64,000 nucleotides of DNA from G963663775 sp963664255 (GCA_963664255.1 OY760938.1:1426001-1490000); one strand, 5' to 3'. Positions 50,241-59,341 are shown, counted from the first letter of the stretch. Numbers and translations are program-made. The notes: a model not told the origin generated them from the sequence alone.

Positions 50241-51785
50241 ATGCGGTCTACTTTTATGGGCTATGAAACCGCCAAAAGTGCACTGAACTATGCACAAAAA
50301 GCGATTGATATTGTTGGAAATAATATTGCAAATGGCTCCACCACGACGGGGTATACCCGTCAGCGGGTGGAATGCGTCAGCAACTATACGACCACCACAA
50401 CCGGTCGTATTGCCAGCAATACCACCAGCTTGGCGGGACAGGGCGTTACAACATTGGGGGTGTCACAGACACGCGATGCGTATTTGGACGCCGCTTTTCG
50501 AGAACAATATTCGACCGCCAGCTATTATGCAGAATCACAAGGTCTGCTGGAAAGCATACAGACGGCACTTGGCACAGGTGAAGATGTCACCGATACCAGT
50601 GATATTTTAGGCTCGATTGAAGATTTGTATGAAAGTCTTTATGATTATACATCCGACCCGACCTCGCAGACACAGGCCAACGTGGTGTATACCTCTATGC
50701 AGAGCTTGGTGGAAACCATCAACAGCGTCAGCCGCGCGTTGGCGTCTGCCAGAGAGGATGCAATTTCCAGCACACAAACCGTAACCGACCGCGTGAATAC
50801 GATTTTGCAGGGCATTGCAAGCATCAACGAGGAAATGGCGGATTCGGCGGCGTATGCGCAGACATCAGATAATACGTATTTTTACGACAATGAATTGATG
50901 GATGAGCGGAATTTGTTGTTGGATGAATTGGCAGGCTACTGCGACATCAGCGTGACCGAATATGATGACGGCACCTGTGATGTGGAGGTTGCAGGATATA
51001 CCGCCGTCAGCGGAGAAAAAAGCAGCTCTATGTATTTGCAGGAGAATACGAACGGCACGGTTTCGTTAAAATGGCTGGAGAGCGGCGAAAGCGTGGGCGT
51101 GGAGAGCGGTGCGCTGCTGTCTGATTTGCAGTACATCAATGGACGCGGCAGCAATGCACAAAATAGCGAAGAAACAGCGCAAAAGGGCTTTTTATATTAT
51201 CAAGATCGCATCAATACATTGGCTTCGGCGATTGTAGATGTTGTCAACAACATCATTCCCGAAACCGACAGCAACGGCGATATTGTAACAGATGCCAACG
51301 GCAACACCGTTTACAAAACCCTGCTGGGTGCAACACAGTCGGACGGCACCGTTAGTGCTTCCGCAACCGTGACAGCAGAAAATCTGGCGATTAGTGACGA
51401 GTGGTCGACAGAGGGCGCAAGCTATTTTATTTTCAGCGAGGATGAGGCAGATTACTCATATGCACTGCAAATGTCAACCAAACTGACCAGTGATGACTAT
51501 ACATTTACCTCCTTTGGTGAAAAATTCACCGGAACAATGGAGGAATATGTGAACGATTATGTCACGGTACTGGCGGATGACATCAGTGTGCAGGAGGGTC
51601 TTTCGAAAACGGCATCGGAAGTTGCCGATGACTATTTGGATGCCCGAGATGAAGTTTCGGCAGTGAGCCAAGACGAAGAAACCACGAACCTGCTGACCTA
51701 TCAGAAGGTGTATTCGGCAGCAGCGCGTGTGATGACCGTGATGGACGAATTACTGGATTTGCTAATCAATGGAATGGCGGTATAA
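50241..51785 (+). CDS. flgK: Flagellar hook-associated protein 1 FlgK
   Basis: A 514-residue junction protein between hook and filament. The N-terminal rod/hook domain (YAQKAIDIVGNNIANGSTTT, then GYTRQRV) and the C-terminal helix (NLLTYQKVYSAAARVMTVMD) are the conserved coiled-coil ends shared by axial proteins; the centre is variable. The product is rich in Ser, Thr, Asp, and Tyr, low in Cys. GGGGGAGG precedes the ATG at 50241, 22 bases after flgN. Confidence 0.95.
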   Translation: MRSTFMGYETAKSALNYAQKAIDIVGNNIANGSTTTGYTRQRVECVSNYTTTTTGRIASNTTSLAGQGVTTLGVSQTRDAYLDAAFREQYSTASYYAESQGLLESIQTALGTGEDVTDTSDILGSIEDLYESLYDYTSDPTSQTQANVVYTSMQSLVETINSVSRALASAREDAISSTQTVTDRVNTILQGIASINEEMADSAAYAQTSDNTYFYDNELMDERNLLLDELAGYCDISVTEYDDGTCDVEVAGYTAVSGEKSSSMYLQENTNGTVSLKWLESGESVGVESGALLSDLQYINGRGSNAQNSEETAQKGFLYYQDRINTLASAIVDVVNNIIPETDSNGDIVTDANGNTVYKTLLGATQSDGTVSASATVTAENLAISDEWSTEGASYFIFSEDEADYSYALQMSTKLTSDDYTFTSFGEKFTGTMEEYVNDYVTVLADDISVQEGLSKTASEVADDYLDARDEVSAVSQDEETTNLLTYQKVYSAAARVMTVMDELLDLLINGMAV

Positions 51786-51828
51786 TGCCAAAGTTAATCA
51801 ATTTTAAGGGAAGGAAGGTGTGTCAGCA

Positions 51829-52854
51829 ATGAGAGTTACAAACCGCTCAATTAGCAGAAACTATTTGAAGCAATATAATACGGCATATGCCAATTATGCG
51901 GAAACGAATGCAAAAATTGCATCTGGATATAGCTTTACCTCTGCATCCGAGAATGTTTCCAGCAGCTCACAGCTGTTAAAAACACGCACCGCAAAATATA
52001 AAGTAGAGGCACAGCTGACAAACGTGAAGCGATACACCGAAGAGGTGGGCACGACGGAAGACACGCTCTCCACATATAACGATATTTTAACCGAGATTCA
52101 TTCCGAACTGATGGTGAAGGCGAAATCTCAAACCACCGGTGAAACAGGATATGCGGCGATTGCGGAGCAAATTGGCGAGCTGAAGGATGAATTGGTGACG
52201 CTGATGAATCAGCAATACAGCGGGAAATATCTGTTTGGTGGCACGAATGCTTCCAGCGCACCGTTTACATTGGATGATGATGGCTATTTATCCTATAACG
52301 GCATTGCGGTCGATGATATTCAGCAAGATTCCGATGGGACCTACTACTACTTGGATGCCAGCAGCAACAAGGTTGAGGTGCCGATGAATGAAGATATGTA
52401 TATCGACATCGGCAATGGCATTGCCATGACAGGGAATCAGGTGGAAAATGGAAGCGCGCTGTGCGTGACGTATTCCGGGCTGGACGTTTTTGGCTGCGGC
52501 ACCAATTCAGATGGGCTTTCTAACAACATTATCAACATCTTGACGGAGCTGGAAACCGCAGTGCAAAACGGCGACACCGATGCAATGACAACCTATGACA
52601 GCCAGTTGGGAGAATTGCAGGAGGTTGTGGAAATCGGACAGACGGATGTGGGCGTGAAGCTCAATGTGCTGGAGCGTGCGCAAAGCCGACTGGAGCTGTT
52701 GGTGGATAATTATGATAACCGCATCAGCAATTTGATTGGCATCGATGATGCAGAAGAGTCGACCAACCAATCCATGAATGACTATGTGCTGAAAGCCGTT
52801 TTGGCGGTGGGAGCACAGCTGCTGCCCACCTCTCTGATGGATTATATCGGCTAA
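51829..52854 (+). CDS. flgL: Flagellar hook-associated protein 3 FlgL
   Basis: A 341-residue flagellin-like junction protein following FlgK in the structure. VTNRSISRNYLKQYNTAYAN and the segment KIASGYSFTSASENVSSS match the D0/D1 N-terminus; QYSGKYLFGGTNASSAPF is a strong FlgL marker; the C-terminal helix is present. ATG at 51829 has GGAAGG 10 bases upstream; a GTG three codons earlier overlaps that site. A palindromic repeat (copy D) separates it from the next gene of the operon. Confidence 0.94.
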   Translation: MRVTNRSISRNYLKQYNTAYANYAETNAKIASGYSFTSASENVSSSSQLLKTRTAKYKVEAQLTNVKRYTEEVGTTEDTLSTYNDILTEIHSELMVKAKSQTTGETGYAAIAEQIGELKDELVTLMNQQYSGKYLFGGTNASSAPFTLDDDGYLSYNGIAVDDIQQDSDGTYYYLDASSNKVEVPMNEDMYIDIGNGIAMTGNQVENGSALCVTYSGLDVFGCGTNSDGLSNNIINILTELETAVQNGDTDAMTTYDSQLGELQEVVEIGQTDVGVKLNVLERAQSRLELLVDNYDNRISNLIGIDDAEESTNQSMNDYVLKAVLAVGAQLLPTSLMDYIG

Positions 52855-52904
52855 TGGAGTAGATGGCGAAATTGTTTTGCATGGGATTTGCAATGGGATA
52901 AATA

Positions 52905-53014
52905 AGAAGCGGTATTCATAAACGAGAACGGGTGCATTTGAGAAAGATTTTTGACGCTGTATGGCAGGAAAGCTTTCTTAAATACGATGGTTCAGCGTTA
53001 TGAATGCAGGTTCT
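52905..53014 (+). repeat. MITE-like palindromic intergenic repeat, copy D (short form)
   Basis: 110 bp with the same orientation as copy B. The left end AGAAGCGGTATTCATAAACG and right end TTATGAATGCAGGTTCT are slightly decayed, and about 53 central bases present in copy B are missing (joined at GATTTTTGACGC). It lies inside the flagellar operon between flgL and the yviE-like gene. Confidence 0.8.
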
Positions 53015-53038
53015 AAGCATGGAAGGCAGGTGTAGGGT

Positions 53039-53656
53039 ATGATTTCGCAATTATTAGATATTACGATTGTTCCTGTGGAATACCAGCTGAAAATACAGCA
53101 CGCACAAGTAGAAATTCGTCAGGATTTTCAGCCTACTCCCGAGATGAAAAAAACAGATGCACAGGTGAATATTCAAACAACACAAGCAACCGCACAATAC
53201 GATTCATATCAGGCAAGACGGTCCTTGGGGTTTGCAAACAGCAGTGATTTGGTTGCACAGTCTGTGGAAAAAGGCAAGCAGTCGATTGCAGAAACGACAC
53301 AAGACTACGTGGACACCGGCAAGCAAATGTCAAGAATTGACCAGCAGGTTACCATTCCAGACATTATGCGGCAAAAAATGTTTGCGCAATCGGATAGCGG
53401 AACGCTGTATACCGCATTTTTACCCGAGAGTGGCACTGAAATTACGTGGCAGCCGGGTGGCGTGGATTTGGAATATCAGCCGGGCGATTTGCAGATTAAT
53501 TGGGATATTCAAGACCCGGAATATAACTATATTCCAGGAGAGGTGCATCTTGAGATTCTACAGCACGCACGCGTGGATATTGAATATTTGGGTGGTCCGC
53601 TGTATTTTCCGCCCAGTGGCGACCCCAATTACAAGGCAGAGCAAGTCGCCGTCTGA
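53039..53656 (+). CDS. yviE: YviE-like flagellar-operon protein (DUF6470)
   Basis: A 205-residue protein of repeated short beta strands with Gln/Ile patterns (VEYQLKIQHAQVEIRQ, AQVNIQTTQATAQYDSYQAR) and a C-terminal part with LEYQPGDLQINWD and YIPGEVHLEI. This matches B. subtilis YviE in style and in position between flgL and fliW. Its function is not established. AGGTGTAGGGT precedes the ATG at 53039. Gene symbol is by position and resemblance. Confidence 0.75.
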   Translation: MISQLLDITIVPVEYQLKIQHAQVEIRQDFQPTPEMKKTDAQVNIQTTQATAQYDSYQARRSLGFANSSDLVAQSVEKGKQSIAETTQDYVDTGKQMSRIDQQVTIPDIMRQKMFAQSDSGTLYTAFLPESGTEITWQPGGVDLEYQPGDLQINWDIQDPEYNYIPGEVHLEILQHARVDIEYLGGPLYFPPSGDPNYKAEQVAV

Positions 53657-53691
53657 TGTAGGTGACGGTGTGTTTTTTAGGGGTAGGGATT

Positions 53692-53816
53692 GCTGCCTGT
53701 ATCCGCGCGAGTGGGTGGAACGAGGACTGCCCTTCGGCTGTGTCGGATAGGCGGCAGGCATACAGGTAAGATGTAGAAAAGAGAACAGGCGGATATGTGA
53801 GTGCACATACCCGCCT
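53692..53816 (+). ncRNA. Structured, GGA-rich region upstream of fliW-csrA
   Basis: CTGCC (53693-53697) and ATCCG (53701-53705) can pair with GGCAG (53753-53757) and CGGAT (53744-53748), closing a loop that contains a GCC-CTTC-GGC hairpin (53729-53738). A second hairpin at 53786-53816 (GGCGG.TATGT with ACATA.CCGCC) follows. Several GGA triplets, the core of CsrA sites, lie in this stretch. Whether it is a separate RNA, an operon leader or a decayed repeat is open. No gene is seen between 53657 and 53860. Confidence 0.35.
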
Positions 53817-53860
53817 TGCTGTCCAAATGTGGGGAAATTATAAAATTAGGAGCGAATCAC

Positions 53861-54286
53861 ATGAAAATTGCAACCAGAGATTTTGGTGAAGTCGAGATGT
53901 CGGAAGACGCAGTGATTACCTTTCGCCAACCCATACTTGGATTTGAGCAATATCGAACATTTGTAATGATTGTCGATGAAAGCATCGGGGAAAAATTCGC
54001 GTGGCTACAATCGACAGAAGAACAGGGTTTGTGCTTTATTATGTTTGACCCCAGTGAACTGCAGGAGCAGTACGTGCCCGTGCTGCCAGACCAGATAGAT
54101 GCGCTGTTGGAAGGCAGCGGTGCGTATACCTGTTGGGTGCTGACATCCATTGGCAAAGAGTTTTCCAAAGCAACCGTAAACCTAAAAAGCCCAATCATTC
54201 TCTGCGAAGAGAGCCATTTGGCAGCGCAGGTTGTTTTGGAGCAGTCCTATCCCATTCGATTTCCACTGATGAAAGGAGAGGACTAA
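53861..54286 (+). CDS. fliW: Flagellar assembly factor FliW
   Basis: A 141-residue regulator that binds CsrA and flagellin so that flagellin output feeds back on its own translation. TRDFGEVEMSEDAVITF at the N-terminus, GFEQYRTFVMIVDE, FAWLQSTEEQGLCFIMFDP, and VNLKSPIILCEESHLAAQVV are the FliW motifs in order. ATG at 53861 has TTAGGAG upstream; an earlier in-frame ATG at 53801 lies within a hairpin. csrA begins 5 bases after the stop. Confidence 0.95.
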   Translation: MKIATRDFGEVEMSEDAVITFRQPILGFEQYRTFVMIVDESIGEKFAWLQSTEEQGLCFIMFDPSELQEQYVPVLPDQIDALLEGSGAYTCWVLTSIGKEFSKATVNLKSPIILCEESHLAAQVVLEQSYPIRFPLMKGED

Positions 54287-54291
54287 CGGAC

Positions 54292-54543
54292 ATGTTGATT
54301 TTAACAAGAAAATTAGACGATTCTCTCATCATCGAGATTGAAGGGGAAGAAGAACCCATGGAAATCAAGGTGACCGAACTGACAAACGGACAGGTGCGTT
54401 TGGGCATCACTGCCCCCAAAAGCTGCAGGATTTGGCGGCAGGAGCTGTACCAGACCGTTGTCAGCAATCGGCAGTCTGCCAATCCGACCAGTCCGAATGA
54501 AGAGCTACGGAAATTAACGCAGCAGCTGGGCGGGTTAAAATAG
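54292..54543 (+). CDS. csrA: Carbon storage regulator CsrA
   Basis: An 83-residue RNA-binding protein that blocks translation at GGA-containing hairpins, notably of flagellin mRNA. MLILTRKLDDSLIIE is nearly invariant. The second strand region reads VRLGITAPKSCRIWRQELY, where typical CsrA has APKDVKIHREEIY: an Arg-Trp replaces the usual Lys-His, a small divergence near the binding surface. AAAGGAGAGG lies before the ATG. Its last 9 bases overlap the end of the convergent minus-strand gene. Confidence 0.95.
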   Translation: MLILTRKLDDSLIIEIEGEEEPMEIKVTELTNGQVRLGITAPKSCRIWRQELYQTVVSNRQSANPTSPNEELRKLTQQLGGLK

Positions 54544-55206
54544 CTTGTAGTGCTTTTGCATATGCGCAATTAAATATTTTTTGAGCGTGGCTTTTTCATT
54601 GACATCCAGGCTGGTAAAGCGCAGGATGCAGCTGGACATATCGCCGAAGGCGTAGCATTGCTCGACACAAACGGTGGTCGGCGCAAGCGGCAGGGCACCC
54701 AATGCATTTAAGGTGAGGATTTGGTCAACCGAAAACAGGTCGGCATCCTCCGGCGGCAGTTCTAATTGACATTCCAGAAAATGATTGTTCATTTCGACAA
54801 TCAGTGCCGGATAAGAGGGCGGTAAAAACGGGCTCTTTTTCAAAAACGGAACGCGCAGGTTAGAAGGCTTCAAAAGGGGTGTGAAAGGGGTTAATATAGC
54901 GGGATATGCCATTTTTCCGCAATATAAATATTCAGCACCCGGTAAAAGCAAATCATCTACAGAAATGAGCCGCATATGTGTTTTGCTGGACAAAAAGACC
55001 TGTCCCCAGAAACGGTGCACCGGAACATTGTTATAAATGCGCTCAATGACAAGGGGTGTGCCGATGGGATAGAGCGGGACAAAGTCACAGTCGAAGCTGA
55101 CGGCTTTGTCGGACTGTAAAACAGTGCTTTCCCCCTCGGCGAGGAGTTCCCCTTCCGTTGTGTATAATTTGGCGGGAAATGTGAGGGTGGCGTGGGGTGC
55201 GAGCAT
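54535..55206 (-). CDS. Unassigned protein, possibly divergent PilZ/YcgR-like
   Basis: A 223-residue protein on the opposite strand within the flagellar cluster. Two beta-rich halves are seen: an N-terminal half with AHATLTFPAKLYTTEGELLA and IGTPLVIERIYNNVPVHRFW, and a C-terminal half with ALIVEMNNHFLECQLELPPE and CILRFTSLDVNEKATLKKYLI. The domain layout, closing helix and genomic setting resemble YcgR/PilZ-type flagellar brake proteins, but the usual RxxxR and (D/N)xSxxG cyclic-di-GMP motifs are not evident, so this is only a hint. AAGGAGG precedes the ATG at 55206. It overlaps csrA tail to tail by 9 bases. Confidence 0.6.
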   Translation of the reverse strand: MLAPHATLTFPAKLYTTEGELLAEGESTVLQSDKAVSFDCDFVPLYPIGTPLVIERIYNNVPVHRFWGQVFLSSKTHMRLISVDDLLLPGAEYLYCGKMAYPAILTPFTPLLKPSNLRVPFLKKSPFLPPSYPALIVEMNNHFLECQLELPPEDADLFSVDQILTLNALGALPLAPTTVCVEQCYAFGDMSSCILRFTSLDVNEKATLKKYLIAHMQKHYKLF

Positions 55207-55353
55207 AGGAAAACCTCCTTATATCTATGCGCGAACGCATCGTGCATAGGGTTTTTCATTTATGATACCACGAAAGGAATCCATAGAAAAGACCTGATAT
55301 TTTGACATTGGCCAAGAAGGGAACAGATTAACCGCACGTGAGAGAGGCGAAAG

Positions 55354-55833
55354 ATGACGGAAAAAGAAGAGATTATTCGGTTATTAGAAGAAAAGAAAGA
55401 GTTGCTGCTGCAATTTGAGCAGATTTCAGATGGTATGTATCGGATTCCGATGGAAGAATTACAGCACAGCATTGGAAAACGACAGGCACTGGTCAATAAA
55501 ATGCAAAAGCTAGATGAGCGCATTGAATTGCTGTGCAGCGGACTGGAGCCGATGGTTTGCGAAGCGGTGTATAATCGCTGCAACCGCGGGGATGTGGATG
55601 AAGAGCTGGGCACAATTTTTGATAAAGCTTTGGAAACCAAAGCCGTGGCACGCCGTGTGCTGAAAAATCAAGACGGCATTCGGCAGCGCATTGAGATAGA
55701 ACAGATTCGCACGCGGGAGCAAATCCAAAAGCTCAACGCGAGCAGCTCGGTGGTTGCTGGCAGATATGGGCAGGCGGTGCGCACCGGAAAAAACAGCGGC
55801 GCGATTCGGAAAAGCCGCGAAACAAAGGTTTGA
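55354..55833 (+). CDS. Coiled-coil flagellar protein, FliT/FlgN-like (tentative)
   Basis: A 159-residue, almost wholly helical, charged protein (KEEIIRLLEEKKELLLQFEQ; LVNKMQKLDERIELL), with a basic, Gly/Ser-rich tail (GRYGQAVRTGKNSGAIRKS). Lying directly upstream of fliD and fliS, it could be the FliD export chaperone FliT, or a second FlgN-like chaperone. Two cysteines near residue 61-69 (CSGLEPMVC) are unusual. ATG at 55354 follows GAGAGGCG. Confidence 0.6.
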   Translation: MTEKEEIIRLLEEKKELLLQFEQISDGMYRIPMEELQHSIGKRQALVNKMQKLDERIELLCSGLEPMVCEAVYNRCNRGDVDEELGTIFDKALETKAVARRVLKNQDGIRQRIEIEQIRTREQIQKLNASSSVVAGRYGQAVRTGKNSGAIRKSRETKV

Positions 55834-55967
55834 CAGGATTGGCAGTCCAATAAAATAGCTTTGCAAAAAGGGCACGATTTCTTTCATTTGCGGAGAACGA
55901 GCGGATAACTTATTTAGAAAACAAAAAGCAAGCGCACACGCTTTTTGCGCATTCGGAGGTGTAGTAT

Positions 55968-58793
55968 ATGAATGTCAACTCATCAAGTTCGTACAGTGTC
56001 AGCGGCTCGTTGACTGCAACCAACAGCAACGCCATTACAGGACTTGCATCTGGCTTGGATACAGATAGCATTGTTGAGGAGATGCTTTCTGGCATAAAAT
56101 CAAAAATAGAATCAAAAGAAGCGGAAAAACAGCAGGCAGAGTGGAAACAGGAAATGTATCGCGATGTCATCAGCGCCATCAATGATTTTTCCAGCACATA
56201 TTTGGACAGCGCATATGACGCAGATACCGAAAACAACCTGGCAAGCGAAGATTTCTTTGATACGATGATTTCGACATCTTCCAGCAGCGCAGTGTCCATC
56301 GTCAGCTCTTCCAGTGATGCAAGCGAAGGGGAGATGACCATTGAGGTCAGTCAGTTGGCAGAAGCAGCATCACTCACGGGTGTGGACATGGCAGATGGCT
56401 ATACCATTACCGGCAGCGCGCTGACTAGCGATGACCTGCAGCAGCTCAAGCGCACACTCGCGCTGGATGTTACGGTAAGTGGTGCCACAACCAATGTAGA
56501 AGTGGATTTGAGCGATGTGGCCTCCTCCAGTGATTTGGTGTCGGCAATTAACAGTGCCTTTTCTTCCGCGGGTGTGTCTGGCTACTTTACGGCAAGTGCA
56601 GAAGATGGGTATTTGGTGCTGACAGGCTCGGACTCGTCATATTCTATTTCTGTCAATAAATCAAACTCCACCACGGCGGGTCTGGCGGTGTCCGGTATGT
56701 CCAGCACGACCACCGGAGAGGATGACGATACCGGCGGCGCAACCTTGACGGGCAGCGCAAGCATTGATGCCACGGAAGGGCTTACCATCACGGTGGATTT
56801 GGATGGCGTGGAAAAAGAAATCACGATTGTCCCGACAACAGACACCAATGGCGATATTACAGAAGAAACCTTGGCGGCAGATATGAATGCGGCGCTACAG
56901 ACGGCATTTGGCACAGCAATTACGGCATCCTTCACGGACGATGGCGAACTGGAATTAACGTTGAGTGATGCCTATCAAGCAGAATCTGGGCATGAACTTG
57001 CGATTTATGGCAGTGATGCTTCGTATTTTGGCATTACACCAGGTGCAACAACCGCATTTGACACCTCGCAGACACTCGCGGAAATGGGGCTGACGGGCAG
57101 CACATTTGAATTCAGCATCAATGGTGTGGATTTCTCGTTTGACAGCGATACCAAGGTCAGCAAGGTCATCAGTGAGATTAACAGCAGTGATGCAGGCGTG
57201 ACACTCAGTTACTCCAGCTTTTCTGACCAGTTTACCTTAGAGGCGGATTCCACCGGCTCTGCATACAGTATGGAAATCGAAGAAACCACAGGTGATTTTT
57301 TAAGCACCATTTTTGGCAGTGGGCTCACGGTGGCTTCAAGCTCGATTGTATCGGAGGGGACGCTGACCACGGCTTCAGCAACGGGAAGTGCCTATAACAG
57401 CAGCTATACGGCGTCCTCGTTCTCCACAACCATCACGGTAGACGGCACAGCATACACGGTGAGCCTGAGTGATACAGGCAGTACATATGATGCGGATACG
57501 ATGGTTTCTGCCATCAACGATTGGTTTGAAAGCGAATTTGGAACAGATACAAACGGTGATGCATATATTTCGTATGATGCGACAACCGGCACGCTGAGTG
57601 TGACCAATGGCTCGGTGGTTTCCTTTGCAACGGATGACACGGGAACAGGCATAGAAACCGAATTGGGCTTTACGGGACTGACCAACACGGCGGGTGACAC
57701 CACAACATTGGGCGATATTGTGGAGCTGGCAGACTTTGTCACGGCAATGAGTGCGGCAGGCACCGATGTTAGTGGATATACGCTTGCAGAGGTAGCAGCC
57801 GGAAGTGCTGCAATTACCGTGGGCGGAGCAACGCTTGGCTATAGTAATGGTGCTTTGACACTTACCAATGATACCGCCAGTGATGTTACCGTGGATTTGG
57901 CAAGCTATGGTTTGGCAGATATGTTTGGTGCGGAGGAGGTGACACTGGGTGTCATCGGTGCCACACAAACGATTGCCGGACAAGACGCAAAGGTGACCAT
58001 CAACGGCATCACGACCTCTAGAAGCAGCAATACCTTCACCATTGATGGTGTCACGATGACAGTCAATGATTTGACCGATGGAGAAGAAACAATTTCCACC
58101 GCGCGTGACATTGATACCATCGTAGAGGGCATTACAGCATTTGTAGAATCCTATAATGAGATGCTGACCAAGCTCTATGAATATGTGGATTCGGACAAGA
58201 CTTATCTGGACTATGACCCGCTGACCTCTGACCAAGAGGAAGAGATGACCGAAACGCAGATTGAAAACTGGAACGAAAAGGCACAAGAAGGTCTGCTGCA
58301 TCGTGATACCACGATTGATTCGTTTCTGGGCGCGTGTCGCTCGCTGATGTACACCAAGCCAGATTCCTCGAGCTTTGCGTTGTATCAAATCGGCATCGAA
58401 ACCGGCGATTATAAGGAAAAGGGTCTTTTGTACATTGATGAGGATGCTTTGCGCGAAGCGTTGTCCTCCGACCCGGAATCGGTGAAAAATCTGTTTACGG
58501 ATTCCAAAAGCGGCATTGCCACGACGCTGGAAGACATTTGCAATGACTATGCCAAGGACAGCTATGGCAGCACGGGTCTTTTGGTACTGGAAGCCGGTAT
58601 TGATGGCGGCGCTTATGATTCAACCAACAACTTGTCGCTGGAGATTTCCGACCTGGAAGATAAAATTGATGAACTGCAGGACCGCTATGAGGCAAGACGC
58701 GACACGCTTTGGGAAAAAATGTCCAGCTTGGAAACCGCGCTGTCAAGCTATAACTCTACCGCCACGTATTTGTCCAGTATGTTCAGCTCATAA
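55968..58793 (+). CDS. fliD: Flagellar filament capping protein FliD, enlarged
   Basis: A 941-residue cap protein; most FliD proteins have about 450-700. The N-terminal D0/D1 region (ITGLASGLDTDSIVEEML, residues 23-40) and the C-terminal region from about 668 (AGQDAKVTINGITTSRSSNT, FVESYNEML, closing coiled coil LEDKIDELQDRYEARRD) are standard. Between them lie about four related beta modules, near residues 165-245, 272-358, 378-450 and 487-570, each with an initial paired strand, a helix of the type 'LVSAINSAF' and a 'dG-L-L-T' strand. The whole protein is rich in Ser, Thr, Asp and Gly with no Cys in the centre. GGAGG precedes the ATG. Confidence 0.93.
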   Translation: MNVNSSSSYSVSGSLTATNSNAITGLASGLDTDSIVEEMLSGIKSKIESKEAEKQQAEWKQEMYRDVISAINDFSSTYLDSAYDADTENNLASEDFFDTMISTSSSSAVSIVSSSSDASEGEMTIEVSQLAEAASLTGVDMADGYTITGSALTSDDLQQLKRTLALDVTVSGATTNVEVDLSDVASSSDLVSAINSAFSSAGVSGYFTASAEDGYLVLTGSDSSYSISVNKSNSTTAGLAVSGMSSTTTGEDDDTGGATLTGSASIDATEGLTITVDLDGVEKEITIVPTTDTNGDITEETLAADMNAALQTAFGTAITASFTDDGELELTLSDAYQAESGHELAIYGSDASYFGITPGATTAFDTSQTLAEMGLTGSTFEFSINGVDFSFDSDTKVSKVISEINSSDAGVTLSYSSFSDQFTLEADSTGSAYSMEIEETTGDFLSTIFGSGLTVASSSIVSEGTLTTASATGSAYNSSYTASSFSTTITVDGTAYTVSLSDTGSTYDADTMVSAINDWFESEFGTDTNGDAYISYDATTGTLSVTNGSVVSFATDDTGTGIETELGFTGLTNTAGDTTTLGDIVELADFVTAMSAAGTDVSGYTLAEVAAGSAAITVGGATLGYSNGALTLTNDTASDVTVDLASYGLADMFGAEEVTLGVIGATQTIAGQDAKVTINGITTSRSSNTFTIDGVTMTVNDLTDGEETISTARDIDTIVEGITAFVESYNEMLTKLYEYVDSDKTYLDYDPLTSDQEEEMTETQIENWNEKAQEGLLHRDTTIDSFLGACRSLMYTKPDSSSFALYQIGIETGDYKEKGLLYIDEDALREALSSDPESVKNLFTDSKSGIATTLEDICNDYAKDSYGSTGLLVLEAGIDGGAYDSTNNLSLEISDLEDKIDELQDRYEARRDTLWEKMSSLETALSSYNSTATYLSSMFSS

Positions 58794-58931
58794 AGCCATG
58801 CGGTGAAGAAACCTGTTTGCAGCAAGTGCATGGGTACGAGGGATAGACGCAAGTATGATTTTTCACTTCTCGGCAGCAGATGGAAAAACCGTAGCTTGCA
58901 GTAGAAAGCAAATAAGGAGAAGTGAGGACTT

Positions 58932-59312
58932 ATGTATAGTGACAGATATCAGGCATATAAGCAGCAATCGGTGATGACCATGACCAATGGTGAAATGCTG
59001 CATATGCTGTATGATGGTGTCGTGAAAGCAATTAGTTATGCAAATGTTGCGTTTGAGAAACAGGATTATGCGGAAATCAACAAGCAATTAAAAAAGGCGC
59101 AGGAAATATTGGTGTATCTGAAAAATATTTTGGACCATAAATATCCCATTGCAAATGAGTTGGAGCAGTTGTATAATTATTTTATTCGAGTGGTGCGCAC
59201 TGCCAATGCCAAAAAAGACCCCAAGGATTTGGATGCCGTTGTGCGCATGATTCTCAATTTGCGCGACACCTATGACAAAGCAGACCGCGCAGCACGGGCA
59301 AAGGATGCATAA
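58932..59312 (+). CDS. fliS: Flagellar export chaperone FliS
   Basis: This 126-residue helical chaperone binds newly made flagellin before export. DRYQAYKQQSVMTMTNGEML, with MLYDGVVKAI right after, is the FliS N-terminal signature, followed by KKAQEILVYLKNILD and a helix ending NYFIRVVRTANAKKD. AAGGAG precedes the ATG at 58932. The flagellin substrate gene is not in the window. Confidence 0.95.
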   Translation: MYSDRYQAYKQQSVMTMTNGEMLHMLYDGVVKAISYANVAFEKQDYAEINKQLKKAQEILVYLKNILDHKYPIANELEQLYNYFIRVVRTANAKKDPKDLDAVVRMILNLRDTYDKADRAARAKDA

Positions 59313-59341
59313 ACTGATTCCGGAAAGGAAGACACCAACAT

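Noticed and set aside
53558..53806. Minus-strand frame of 82 residues between the yviE-like gene and fliW
   Set aside because: Overlaps the end of the yviE-like gene, lacks a ribosome site, and is likely a product of the structured GC-rich stretch.
57375..58388. Minus-strand frame of 337 residues inside fliD
   Set aside because: Antisense shadow of a strongly biased coding sequence; no ribosome site, Cys/His/Arg-rich product without domain features.
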